Of a stretch of DNA of 64,000 nt, positions 8,975-17,519 are shown one piece after another. The notes beneath the pieces were generated by a model that worked only from the letters and a program-made list of their open reading frames with translations, was not told the origin of the DNA and did no database searches. Every line of letters starts with the position of its first letter. The first letter of the stretch is position 1. The position numbers and the translations under genes were made by a program. Source of the stretch: Maribacter zhoushanensis (GTDB taxonomy: Bacteria; Bacteroidota; Bacteroidia; Flavobacteriales; Flavobacteriaceae); NCBI RefSeq assembly GCF_029350975.1, contig NZ_JARKMR010000002.1:558001-622000 (forward strand), written 5' to 3'.

Positions 8975-9760
8975 CTAATTATTAAAATCAAGTTTATTTA
9001 AAATTAAGCCTGATCCTGGGGCAATGGTATTCAGCTTATGAGTTGACCCCGTAACTAAAGATTCTTTGATTTCATCTAAGGTAATTTCATTTTTACCCAA
9101 TTGTACCAAAGCCCCCATAATCAAACGAATTTGATATCTCATAAAACCGCGTCCTACAACCTTTAAAATATAACTCTGCTCAGGAAAAAAATTAGCTGTA
9201 AGAATATTATTAGTTATAATAGAGCAAGAATCAATTTCGCGCACGGTAATGGTATTTGGCTTTAATGATGCGGTATACACACTAAAATCATGCGTACCAG
9301 CAAATAAAGAAGCACCCTGTTTCATTAAATTTAAATCAAGCCTATCTATATAGTTAGTTATAAAAGGAGCACTGAACGGGTGATTCTTTTTTCCAAAAGA
9401 AAAAAAATAATGATACTCTTTGGTCTTGCTATCTTTTATAATATTGAAATGTTGATCAACAGGCTTTATGGAAAGCAACCTAATATCTGATGGTAGATTG
9501 TAATTAAAATCTTCTAAGAAAGAATCTAAATTTGAAATAGGTTCTTCAACAAAAAGCTCAAAAGCTCCGTCAAGTGAGGAAACCTTAGAATCGGTTCTAC
9601 CGGCACCCAAAATTTTATAGGGAGCGTTTGGGTATAAAAAGGTAAATGTCTTATTCAGCATACCTACAATAGTCTTAAGCTTTGGTTGTTCCTGCCAACC
9701 ATTAAATCTAAAACCTAAATACTGCAGTCGTACCAAATAACAAAAACGCTGTTTCTTCAT
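8975..9760 (-). CDS. TruA-like tRNA pseudouridine synthase
   Basis: A 261-residue member of the TruA family, which isomerises uridines 38-40 of tRNA anticodon stems. The catalytic aspartate is D57 in GAGRTDSKVSS. The usual TruA motif continues GVHA after GRTDx; here it reads SKVSSL, so the residues after the aspartate diverge from the housekeeping consensus. The C-terminal family block is recognisable as VGRGFMRYQIRLIMGAL. Length is normal. It sits upstream of corA by 27 bases. It may be a second, specialised paralogue rather than the only TruA in the genome; that depends on the rest of the genome. Confidence 0.85.
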   Translation of the reverse strand: MKKQRFCYLVRLQYLGFRFNGWQEQPKLKTIVGMLNKTFTFLYPNAPYKILGAGRTDSKVSSLDGAFELFVEEPISNLDSFLEDFNYNLPSDIRLLSIKPVDQHFNIIKDSKTKEYHYFFSFGKKNHPFSAPFITNYIDRLDLNLMKQGASLFAGTHDFSVYTASLKPNTITVREIDSCSIITNNILTANFFPEQSYILKVVGRGFMRYQIRLIMGALVQLGKNEITLDEIKESLVTGSTHKLNTIAPGSGLILNKLDFNN

Positions 9761-10047
9761 AATGTAAATGTAATTACATTATATACATAAGTAAATACAC
9801 AGTTTCATTGAATTGCTATAATAGCAACTTTTAAGGTGGTAATAGTACTATACACCCTTACAATTTAATTATAAGTATTTTATTGTTAATTAATAGAATT
9901 TATAGTAATATTAGGGTATGGTAGACTTAAAATCAAGGACTTGAACAACGAAGTTAACCGTTTATCGAATTGTTTTATCTATTACCACAGCTTCCCCGTA
10001 ATTGCAACGAAACTATGGTTCGCCTGAACCCTTGAAAACTATATTTT
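9761..10047. other. Intergenic region with possible structured RNA leader
   Basis: The left two thirds are AT-rich and unremarkable. From about 9930 to 10036 the composition changes and several short complementary stretches appear: TCAAGG (9933-9938) with CCTTGA (10030-10035), AACCGT (about 9956-9961) with ATGGTT (10015-10020), and a local hairpin GGTTC-GCCT-GAACC (10017-10030). The last one excludes the second pairing. It ends about 12 bases before the ATG at 10048. It could be a short noncoding RNA or a 5' leader; no known riboswitch class was recognised. Confidence 0.3.
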
Positions 10048-10533
10048 ATGAATGCCATTAAAGGATTACTGACCTGGAAGCGAACATTAATTGTATCTAT
10101 TGTTGTACTTTTTTTATTGAATATTTTTAGTTTTTACGGGTTATACACCAATAAGTTTTACTTTTTCAAAATTGAAAATTATCTCTTCCCAATTTTATCG
10201 ATCATTCACTTTGTATTTCTATACGTACTATGGTTTAAAATTAGCGAGAATGAACTAAGCGATCCACCAATGAGAACTTTAGAGTATGCACTTTATGCAG
10301 TGTCATTGGTATACGTTTATAAAATGGTAGATACGATGATAGTTTTAACTAGCTATTCAGATTTTGAAAATCATTTGATACCAAGCACATTTTTACCTTT
10401 GGGTTATGTCATGTTAGCACTTTATGCTATTCTATTACTGGTAACATTGTTAGCCATAGTTTATAGAAAAGAAATGGTAGGCACCTACATATTTGACGAT
10501 ATGAACCAACATGTAGATCACTGGAACAACTAA
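10048..10533 (+). CDS. Integral membrane protein of unknown function, 161 aa
   Basis: A 161-residue protein with four predicted membrane helices: about 13-32, 45-63, 80-100 and 115-140. The first loop is short and the C-terminus (TYIFDDMNQHVDHWNN) is acidic and probably cytosolic. There are no conserved charged residues inside the helices that would mark a known transporter or enzyme. A strong terminator follows, so it is a single-gene transcript, preceded by a possibly structured leader. I do not recognise a family. Confidence 0.75.
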   Translation: MNAIKGLLTWKRTLIVSIVVLFLLNIFSFYGLYTNKFYFFKIENYLFPILSIIHFVFLYVLWFKISENELSDPPMRTLEYALYAVSLVYVYKMVDTMIVLTSYSDFENHLIPSTFLPLGYVMLALYAILLLVTLLAIVYRKEMVGTYIFDDMNQHVDHWNN

Positions 10534-10551
10534 AAATCAGAAACATATATA

Positions 10552-10585
10552 AACCTCGATAAGAAATTATCGAGGTTTTTTTTTG
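10552..10585 (+). terminator. Rho-independent terminator after membrane protein gene
   Basis: An 11-base perfect stem AACCTCGATAA (10552-10562) / TTATCGAGGTT (10567-10577), a GAAA tetraloop, and a run of T. One of the strongest terminators in the window. Confidence 0.9.
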
Positions 10586-10764
10586 CATAGTATTTTGTGG
10601 TTTTTCATTAAAAAAATTAAAACAAAACAGAATAATTATTTGGTGACCATGTAATTATCAAAATTTTACACGACCAATTACGAAGCAAAATTATCTTGTT
10701 TTAGACTATTTTCTTTACAATGTGATTTTTCTGTGATACTTTTTTTCTTAATTCGTAATTGACT

Positions 10765-11463
10765 ATGAAACGTATATTAATTATTGAGGATGATCCTGAA
10801 ATCATTAAACTTTTAGAACTTCATTTATCTGATGTCAGCTATGAAACTACTATGGCTATGGATGGAAATGAAGGACTGCAATTAGCCTTAGAAAATGATT
10901 TTGAACTAATACTATTAGACCTTACGTTACCAAGTCTAGATGGTGTAGAAGTTTGTAGAAAATTACGAGCAACAAAAAACACCCCGGTAATAATGCTCAC
11001 CGCAAAATCTGAAGAGATCGATAGGGTTTTAGGTCTGGAAATTGGTGCGGATGATTACATGACAAAACCCTTTAGCATTAGAGAGTTATTGGCTCGTATA
11101 AAAGCAGTATTAAGACGTACCAATAAAGTAGAAAAGCAACAAGAAGATACCTCCATAATTCTTGCAGAGGGACTAAAAATAGATATTGATAAACGAAAAG
11201 TAGTTTTAGGGGATTACAAAATAGAACTATCGCCAAAAGAGTTTGAACTCTTGGTTCTTATGGCATCTAACCCAGGAAGAAACTACACTAGAACAGAACT
11301 ATTAAATATTATTTGGGGCTATAATTTTGAAGGCTACGAGCATACTGTAAATTCTCATATTAACAGATTACGAGCTAAGATAGAATCAGATATGGCTAAC
11401 CCAAACTATATACTAACTACCTGGGGCGTTGGTTATAAATTTAATGAAGAAATAATGGCATGA
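10765..11463 (+). CDS. OmpR/PhoB-family response regulator
   Basis: A 232-residue two-domain regulator. Receiver domain 1-120 with acidic pair E8-D9-D10, phosphoacceptor D52 in LLLDLTLP and Lys101 in TKPFS; winged-helix DNA-binding domain about 130-230 with the family end motif YILTTWGVGYKF. The ATG at 10765 is preferred to a TTG two codons upstream. It overlaps the next gene, a sensor kinase, by 4 bases (ATGA), a typical translationally coupled two-component pair. Regulon and signal are unknown from the sequence. Confidence 0.93.
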   Translation: MKRILIIEDDPEIIKLLELHLSDVSYETTMAMDGNEGLQLALENDFELILLDLTLPSLDGVEVCRKLRATKNTPVIMLTAKSEEIDRVLGLEIGADDYMTKPFSIRELLARIKAVLRRTNKVEKQQEDTSIILAEGLKIDIDKRKVVLGDYKIELSPKEFELLVLMASNPGRNYTRTELLNIIWGYNFEGYEHTVNSHINRLRAKIESDMANPNYILTTWGVGYKFNEEIMA

Positions 11464-12956
11464 TAAACAACGGTAAAACCCTTACTCCTAAACTGATAAA
11501 GAAACTTTGGATAGCTTTTATATTTCTAATCATCTTAATGGGTGCATCATATGTTTTCATTACAGGTTACCTGACCTTGGATTACAACCAAGCTATTACA
11601 CAGCGTATGAATGCAAATGTTGCTGATCATGTAATACAGGAAAAATTTGAAAACGCAGCACCTTTTTTAAAGGATGGCAGTGTAAACAAAGAACTATTTG
11701 GAGATTTAATGCACGATATGATGGCCGTTAATCGCGGTATTGAAGTCTATCTGCTGAATAAGTCTGGTGATATATTATACTCCGTAGTTTTAGAGCATAA
11801 TGAAAACGAACCTATGAAATCGGTAGCTTTGGAGCCAATTGAAAGATTTATCGAAACAAAAGGCGAAGAATTTGTTCTGGGAGATGACCCATTGAATGCA
11901 AAAGAACAAAATATATTCTCTGCGGCTCCATTCTCTATTGATGGTCATGAAGGATTTATTTATATAATCGTTGCAGGCAAAGAATTAGCACTTATTAGCG
12001 ATAGTCTTTTTAGTTCTTATTTTACAAAACTGAGTATTGGGGCAATTATATTAACAATGCTATTTGCAGCATTAATAGGAATGTTAAGTATTTGGTTTTT
12101 AACTAAAAACCTTAGGCTAATTACCCAAACAGTTCGAAAGTTTCAAGAAGGCGATTTAGATATTAGAATAGAAAACCCAGAACAATCTGATATTGAAGTG
12201 GTGGCTTTATCTTTCAATGAAATGGCAGACACAATCGTTGATAATATGGACAAGATGAAGTCTGTTGATAATTTACGTAGAGAACTAATTGCCAATGTGT
12301 CTCATGACCTACGTACACCGTTGGCTGTTTTAAAAGGTTATATAGAAACATTACAGATTAAAAAAGATTCACTTACCGAAAGTCAAAAAGAGGAATATTT
12401 AGAAATTACCCATAATAATATAGATAAGCTCTCAAGTTTAATCAATCAACTGTTTGAATATTCCAAATTAGAAGCAGAACAAGTAACGCCCATTAAAGAG
12501 CCATTTTCTATAACAGAGCTTTCTCATGATTTGATTGCCAAATTCAAAATATTGGCAGAACAGAAACAAATAAAGCTTCAGTTAGAAAACCCTGAAGAAA
12601 ACTGCATGGTCTATGCTGATATAGGTTTGGTAGAAAGAGCACTACAGAATTTAATTGAAAATGCTATTAAATATACCCAACCAAACGGAAAGGTTACCTT
12701 AAGCCTAATTAAAATGGGCAAACAAATAGAAATTAATATTACAGATACAGGTACTGGAATTGCGGTAAACGATCAGCCATTTATATTTGACAGATATAAG
12801 CAGGTAGACAAGAATACTCAAAAAAGAGGTTTGGGTCTTGGTTTGGCGATTGTAAAGAAAATAATGGATTTACATGACACTACCATAGTAGTTTTAAGTA
12901 AACCCTATGAAGGAAGTTCTTTTATTTTTAAACTGCCCACTTATCAATTGCAATGA
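11460..12956 (+). CDS. Membrane sensor histidine kinase
   Basis: A 498-residue sensor kinase, partner of the OmpR-type regulator that overlaps its start by 4 bases. TM1 about 16-36, a periplasmic sensor region of about 150 residues, TM2 about 190-215, HAMP (about 215-265), HisKA with phosphorylatable H282 in NVSHDLRTP, and HATPase_c (about 385-495, with N-box LIENAIKY and G-boxes DTGTGIA and GLGLGLAI). The periplasmic region has no recognised subtype, so the stimulus is unknown. A terminator shared with the convergent Calx-beta gene follows directly. Confidence 0.93.
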   Translation: MINNGKTLTPKLIKKLWIAFIFLIILMGASYVFITGYLTLDYNQAITQRMNANVADHVIQEKFENAAPFLKDGSVNKELFGDLMHDMMAVNRGIEVYLLNKSGDILYSVVLEHNENEPMKSVALEPIERFIETKGEEFVLGDDPLNAKEQNIFSAAPFSIDGHEGFIYIIVAGKELALISDSLFSSYFTKLSIGAIILTMLFAALIGMLSIWFLTKNLRLITQTVRKFQEGDLDIRIENPEQSDIEVVALSFNEMADTIVDNMDKMKSVDNLRRELIANVSHDLRTPLAVLKGYIETLQIKKDSLTESQKEEYLEITHNNIDKLSSLINQLFEYSKLEAEQVTPIKEPFSITELSHDLIAKFKILAEQKQIKLQLENPEENCMVYADIGLVERALQNLIENAIKYTQPNGKVTLSLIKMGKQIEINITDTGTGIAVNDQPFIFDRYKQVDKNTQKRGLGLGLAIVKKIMDLHDTTIVVLSKPYEGSSFIFKLPTYQLQ

Positions 12957-12980
12957 ATTTAACTTTGCTATGAAAAAGAG

Positions 12981-13010
12981 AAAGCCCTATCCAAATACGG
13001 ATAGGGCTTT
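12981..13010. terminator. Bidirectional rho-independent terminator
   Basis: A 12-base perfect stem AAAGCCCTATCC (12981-12992) / GGATAGGGCTTT (12999-13010) with a 6-base loop. It separates the plus-strand kinase gene from the minus-strand Calx-beta lipoprotein gene. Confidence 0.88.
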
Positions 13011-13039
13011 TCTATACTATAAAATTATATTTTCTTTTA

Positions 13040-14188
13040 TTAATTAGAAGTATTTGTTTGAGTAATGGTATAAACACCATCTAAAACCTGTAGTTCAAAT
13101 ACTTCTATGTTTCCATCTACAAATCTATTATTTGCAATAAATGTATATGGACCACCATAGGTACCACCAACTTCATCTAAGAAATTAAAAGTCACCGTTT
13201 CGGAAGTTAAACCATCAAATAGATAAGCAATCAATTCTATAGAATATGTTCCATTTGTTAATGGTGAGAAATCTAATTTGTTAATAAATAAAGATTCACT
13301 ACCTGCATTAAAAGATGATGCAGATTCAACCGTATTACCGTTAGAATCAGTAACTCTTAATTCAAATAAATCACTTTGTGTAGACCATGTACTGGATATC
13401 TGTAAACCTTCATCAATTTCAGTAGTTGTTATTGCAATACTAGCATTTGATCCTATAGTAACATCATCATTTTCCACGCCATTTATAGTTACAACAATAC
13501 TTTTTTCATCTGAAGCTGTTATACGACCATCATTGGCGTCAACCGTAACCGACTTTGAAGATTGACCTGCTTGAATAATTAATTCTCCATTACCCTCAAC
13601 AGCGTAATTACTGTTTTCAGTAACACTACTATAATAAACTACTATATCTTCGTTTAAAGGCTTACTTAAATTAAAGTTCAGGGTATAAAATGAATTCTCT
13701 TCAATAGTAATAGATGAAGTTTCAAAACCTAATAAAGCTTCGCCGTCTGTAATATCAATTTGTACAAAACTTCCATTATCACTTGGTGTAATTGTATTAG
13801 GTAATTCTGCTAAACTAATAACGATATTTTCTACACCGCTTTCAAATACGCCATCAGAAATTATAGTAAGTTCTGTTGTACCGGTTAATTCTCCTGCAGG
13901 AACAGTTATTGAACTTGAGCTAACAGAATAGTCAGAATTTAGGGCTGCTGAACCTGCAAAATTTAACTGTATTGTTACAGTTTCTTCTTGTGCAGCTTCA
14001 ATTGCTGCAGAAATAATAATTACTTGTTCATCAGATTCTGTAGTCATAGATGCACTTGAAGCAAGCGACACTTTTGACAAATCGATTGCAGTTGGCACTT
14101 CAACTAATTTTTCTACTTCTACTTCTTCTGTTTTAGTACACGAAAATAATAGAGCAGCAACTGATAAATACATCAGAGGTTTTTTCAT
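13040..14188 (-). CDS. Calx-beta domain lipoprotein
   Basis: A 382-residue lipoprotein: signal peptide MKKPLMYLSVAALLFSC with lipobox Cys17, then a short Glu/Val-rich linker. Two beta-sandwich repeats of Calx-beta type follow (about 45-150 and 150-255); the motifs are TVPAGELTGTTELTIISDGVFESGVENI in the first and IIQAGQSSKSVTVDANDGRITASDEKSI in the second. A third beta-rich region (about 260-380) is of unknown type. Calx-beta repeats bind calcium or mediate adhesion in surface proteins. There is no type IX C-terminal sorting domain, consistent with lipid anchoring instead. It is a single-gene transcript. Confidence 0.85.
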   Translation of the reverse strand: MKKPLMYLSVAALLFSCTKTEEVEVEKLVEVPTAIDLSKVSLASSASMTTESDEQVIIISAAIEAAQEETVTIQLNFAGSAALNSDYSVSSSSITVPAGELTGTTELTIISDGVFESGVENIVISLAELPNTITPSDNGSFVQIDITDGEALLGFETSSITIEENSFYTLNFNLSKPLNEDIVVYYSSVTENSNYAVEGNGELIIQAGQSSKSVTVDANDGRITASDEKSIVVTINGVENDDVTIGSNASIAITTTEIDEGLQISSTWSTQSDLFELRVTDSNGNTVESASSFNAGSESLFINKLDFSPLTNGTYSIELIAYLFDGLTSETVTFNFLDEVGGTYGGPYTFIANNRFVDGNIEVFELQVLDGVYTITQTNTSN

Positions 14189-14365
14189 AATAATGCTTAA
14201 ATTAATTAATGGTTATATTAAATCTTAGGTTAAAGGTATGTTAATAGGTTTATAAGCGAAAACCGTAATAAAATACATAAGAAAGTAAAATCTTACAAAT
14301 CATAATATAATAATCTGTATATCAACACATAAACACATTTAAAATTTTAGTAATTAAATTTCATA

Positions 14366-14397
14366 AAAAAGCCCTTTCAGGATTGAAAGGGCTTTTT
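14366..14397 (-). terminator. Rho-independent terminator of the MoxR/VWA operon
   Basis: A 13-base perfect stem AAAAAGCCCTTTC (14366-14378) / GAAAGGGCTTTTT (14385-14397) with a 6-base loop, starting 5 bases after the MoxR stop codon on the minus strand and followed there by a T run. Confidence 0.88.
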
Positions 14398-14401
14398 ATT
14401 A

Positions 14402-15871
14402 TTAAATATCTTTTAAGAAACTGCTATAGAGGTCTTTAAACTCGAACCCATCTGTAAAACGTTGTTTATTCAATTTCTTGTAAGAAACCAATCCCCATAA
14501 CAACAATTCTTTTAAGAAATATGCATCTTTAGCATCATAATCTGGCTGATGGTCTTTTAAGAGCTGGTTCAATGCAGGTATACTATCTAAAGCACGTTTG
14601 TATTCCTCATCTGTAAAATCATCTAATAATTCAAAACCTTCACCTTGAAAAAACCAATGCAATAGTTCATCATAAACGGTTTCTTCATCTTTACGTTCCA
14701 ACTTATTAATTTTAGGGAAATACTTTGGGAATAGAGTTTTTACGGCATCATCTATCAATATAGCCGCTACACCATCTGCTCCCTCCTGCTCTCCTTCATA
14801 TACCAGTTCTATTTTACCGGTAATTGCAGGAATAATTCCTAAGAAATCACTTAAACGAACCATAGTACTATCACCACCATTCAGTAATGATCTGCGTTCT
14901 GCAGTGCTTAACAAGTTTTCAAAAGCAGTAATACTGGTACGTGCACTTACACCACTTTTAGCATCTACATACTCACTATCTCTAGCTTCAAAAATAATTT
15001 GCTCTAATAAGTCTTTTGCTAAATCTGGCACATAAACAGCATCTGTTTGGCGAACATCTAATTTTGCCTCTTGCTCGGTAATTTTTCTAGCAATTTCAAT
15101 ATCGTCTGGGTAATGTGTTAATATCTGAGATCCAATTCTGTCTTTTAGCGGAGTAACTATACTACCTCTATTGGTATAATCTTCAGGGTTTGCCGTAAAT
15201 ACAAACTGTATATCTAAAGGTAACCTTAATTTAAACCCACGAATCTGAATATCACCTTCTTCCAATATATTGAATAATGACACTTGTATACGTGCTTGTA
15301 AATCGGGCAACTCGTTGATTACAAAAATGCAACGGTTGGCACGCGGTATCATACCAAAGTGGATTACTCTATCATCTGCATAAGATAATTTTAAGTTAGC
15401 CGCTTTTATTGGATCTACATCACCAATTAAATCAGCCACGGTAACATCTGGTGTAGCTAATTTTTCAGCAAAACGTTCGTCTTTATGCATCCAAGAAACA
15501 GGAGTATCGTCGCCTTTCTCCTTAATTAATTCCATCGCATATCTAGACATAGGCTTCATAGGATCATCATTGATATCTGAACCTTCTACTACCGGAATAT
15601 ATTCATCTAATAGATTCACCATTAAATGCGCCAAACGGGTTTTCGCTTGACCACGAAGTCCTAATAAATTAATGTTATGACGAGAAAGAATAGCACGCTC
15701 TAATTCAGGTATTACAGAATCTTCATAACCCCAAACTCCCGTAAAAGCATCTTCACCTTTCTTAATCTTGTCTATAAGATTGTCACGTAATTCGTCTTTT
15801 ACGCTTTTTGATTGGTATCCGGCAGTCTTAAGCTCCCCTAACGTATGTATATTTTTATAATCTAATTTCAT
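14402..15871 (-). CDS. MoxR/ChlI-type AAA+ ATPase
   Basis: A 489-residue AAA+ ATPase of the MoxR / magnesium-chelatase I group. Walker A is GLRGQAKT (71-78). The Walker B position reads IFVINELPDL, with Asn-Glu in place of the more usual Asp-Glu; the sensor-1 strand is VFTANPEDYTNRG. The C-terminal part (about 350-489) is helical. It is the second gene of a two-gene operon, 15 bases after a VWA-domain protein. Such ATPase/VWA pairs act as chaperone-like assemblies, with the VWA protein as adaptor; the client is not identifiable here. No chlorophyll or cobalamin genes are near, so a chelatase function is not supported. Confidence 0.9.
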   Translation of the reverse strand: MKLDYKNIHTLGELKTAGYQSKSVKDELRDNLIDKIKKGEDAFTGVWGYEDSVIPELERAILSRHNINLLGLRGQAKTRLAHLMVNLLDEYIPVVEGSDINDDPMKPMSRYAMELIKEKGDDTPVSWMHKDERFAEKLATPDVTVADLIGDVDPIKAANLKLSYADDRVIHFGMIPRANRCIFVINELPDLQARIQVSLFNILEEGDIQIRGFKLRLPLDIQFVFTANPEDYTNRGSIVTPLKDRIGSQILTHYPDDIEIARKITEQEAKLDVRQTDAVYVPDLAKDLLEQIIFEARDSEYVDAKSGVSARTSITAFENLLSTAERRSLLNGGDSTMVRLSDFLGIIPAITGKIELVYEGEQEGADGVAAILIDDAVKTLFPKYFPKINKLERKDEETVYDELLHWFFQGEGFELLDDFTDEEYKRALDSIPALNQLLKDHQPDYDAKDAYFLKELLLWGLVSYKKLNKQRFTDGFEFKDLYSSFLKDI

Positions 15872-15886
15872 AAAATTTTCTTATTC

Positions 15887-17038
15887 TTATTTCAATCTTT
15901 TTTTTCTGTTCGCTTCGTAATCTTCAAATATCATTTCTCCCAATCCTTTTAATCCCGTAAAGAATGCCTTGCCTTTATTTGCCTCTGTAAAATGGCGAAT
16001 AAACTGCATTAGATAAGGATCTTGAGCTATCATAAATGTGGTAATTGGTATGTGTAGTTTGCGTGCCTGCCTTGCCATATTGTAACATTTCTCCACAATA
16101 AAATCGTCTAAACCAACACTGTTCTTGTAATACGTACCATCTGGCATACGAAGACAACTTGGCTTGCCATCTGTAATCATAAAAATCTGTTTGTTGGTAT
16201 TACGCTTTCTACGAAGCATATCCATAGCCAATTGTAGACCGGCAACGGTATTGGTATGATACGGACCTACTTTTAAATACGGTAAATCCTTAATAGGTAT
16301 TGGCCAGGCATCGTTACCAAATACCAGAATATCTAAAGTATCCTTTGGGTATCTAGTCGTAATCAATTCTGCCAACGCCATAGCCACTTTTTTAGCGGGA
16401 GTTATACGATCTTCACCATACAAAATCATACTATGACTAATATCTATCATTAGTATAGTACTCATCTGCGCTTTGTGCTGCGTATCTTCTACAACTAGGT
16501 CTTCTTCACTTAATTGAAAACTACCCATACCATGATTAATTTGAGCATTTTTAATACTCTCTGTCATAGATATGTTTTCTAGACCATCACCATAACGGTA
16601 TTCTCTAAGGTCACCTGTATGTTCATCTCCTTGACCAGATTTACCCGTTTTATGATTACCAGAACCACTCCTTTTTAGTTTACCAAAAATTTGGTCTAAC
16701 GCACGTTGTCGTATAATCCGTTCCATTTTTGCGGTAATGGAAATATCTCCGCCACCAGAACCCTCTTCACCATCTTGCCCGTCACCACCACCATCTTTAA
16801 ACTCTTCGCGTATGTAGCCCTTAGCCTTTAAATCTTCAATAAAGTCATCAATAGTATAATCTTCGGTTGTAAGTTCATATTCCTTATCCAATTCACGTAA
16901 CCAATCTATAGCCTCGTCAAAGTCTCCAGAAGTATGTGTAATAAGCTCTTGAAAAATATCAAACAGCTTATCAAAAATCGATTGTTCGGGTGCTTCATAA
17001 GTTTTAAAGCGAAACCCTTTTCTTTCATTCATAGCCAT
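15887..17038 (-). CDS. VWA domain protein, partner of MoxR-type ATPase
   Basis: A 383-residue cytosolic protein with a C-terminal von Willebrand A domain (about 190-375). The metal-ion adhesion site is intact: DISHS (D199, S201, S203), Thr in YHTNTVAG, and Asp in ITDGKPS. The N-terminal half holds an acidic segment (35-80) and a Gly/Asp/Glu-rich low-complexity linker (82-100). No signal peptide or membrane segment. It is the first gene of the operon with the AAA+ ATPase, separated by 15 bases. The arrangement matches ChlD/ChlI-like or CoxE/CoxD-like pairs, but the target enzyme is unknown. Confidence 0.9.
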   Translation of the reverse strand: MAMNERKGFRFKTYEAPEQSIFDKLFDIFQELITHTSGDFDEAIDWLRELDKEYELTTEDYTIDDFIEDLKAKGYIREEFKDGGGDGQDGEEGSGGGDISITAKMERIIRQRALDQIFGKLKRSGSGNHKTGKSGQGDEHTGDLREYRYGDGLENISMTESIKNAQINHGMGSFQLSEEDLVVEDTQHKAQMSTILMIDISHSMILYGEDRITPAKKVAMALAELITTRYPKDTLDILVFGNDAWPIPIKDLPYLKVGPYHTNTVAGLQLAMDMLRRKRNTNKQIFMITDGKPSCLRMPDGTYYKNSVGLDDFIVEKCYNMARQARKLHIPITTFMIAQDPYLMQFIRHFTEANKGKAFFTGLKGLGEMIFEDYEANRKKRLK

Positions 17039-17094
17039 CTTATAAAATTAACACTTTTACGTTGGATGTCGTTGGTATTTAAGAAATGTTAACG

Positions 17095-17450
17095 TTGTTG
17101 TTTAAGTTTGGTTGTTGGTTGTTGGTTTTTAGTTGTTGGTTGTTCGTGTTGAGTTGGACGCTAGACTCTGGTCGCTGGTCGCAATACGCTGTGCACTTCT
17201 CTCTTTAGGATAGCTCCTGAAGAAAAGTGAAAGGCAAACGGCGATTGGCGAAAAGCGCTCCGAGCATTGCGCATTGCGTTTTGGGCATAGCGTTATAATG
17301 AAGTAACTTCGGCTACGCTCAGTCACCGAATATTGGTACAATTTAATTTTCGAACAACTAATAACCAACGAGCAACAATTAACGAAAAATAGACAACCAT
17401 CAACTAAACAAAAGATCATCAATAAAGAACAAACAACTATTAACCAACTC
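17095..17450. repeat. Mosaic block of dispersed flavobacterial repeats
   Basis: A non-coding stretch with several repeat types stacked together. On the left are tandem GTTGGTT words (about 17107-17150); a more GC-rich part follows (17150-17290, words such as GGTCGCTGGTCGC and GCGCATTGCG). Next is the repeat core CTTCGGCTACGCTCAGTCACC (17307-17327), whose reverse translation gives VTERSRS. On the right are AACAACTAATAACCAAC-type words (17353-17450) that are roughly the inverse of the left tandem. The reading frames across it are not real genes. The core is also found at 24739 and 24826. Confidence 0.7.
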
Positions 17451-17519
17451 AAAAGCTTTTTAGCTACGCCACCAATTTGGAAAGGTGTACAGTTTGGCGT
17501 TAGGCAATTTGAGTTTCCT

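Noticed and set aside
12960-12967. TAACTTTG promoter-like box on the plus strand after the kinase gene
   Set aside because: It is followed directly by a terminator and then by a minus-strand gene, so it has nothing to transcribe.
14402-17038. Magnesium or cobalt chelatase
   Set aside because: The ATPase/VWA pair resembles it, but no tetrapyrrole genes are near and the large chelatase subunit is absent.
17129-17452. A 107-codon minus-strand frame across the repeat block
   Set aside because: It contains SVTERSRS and other translated repeat words, low-complexity Cys/Leu content and no homology-like features; it is repeat DNA.
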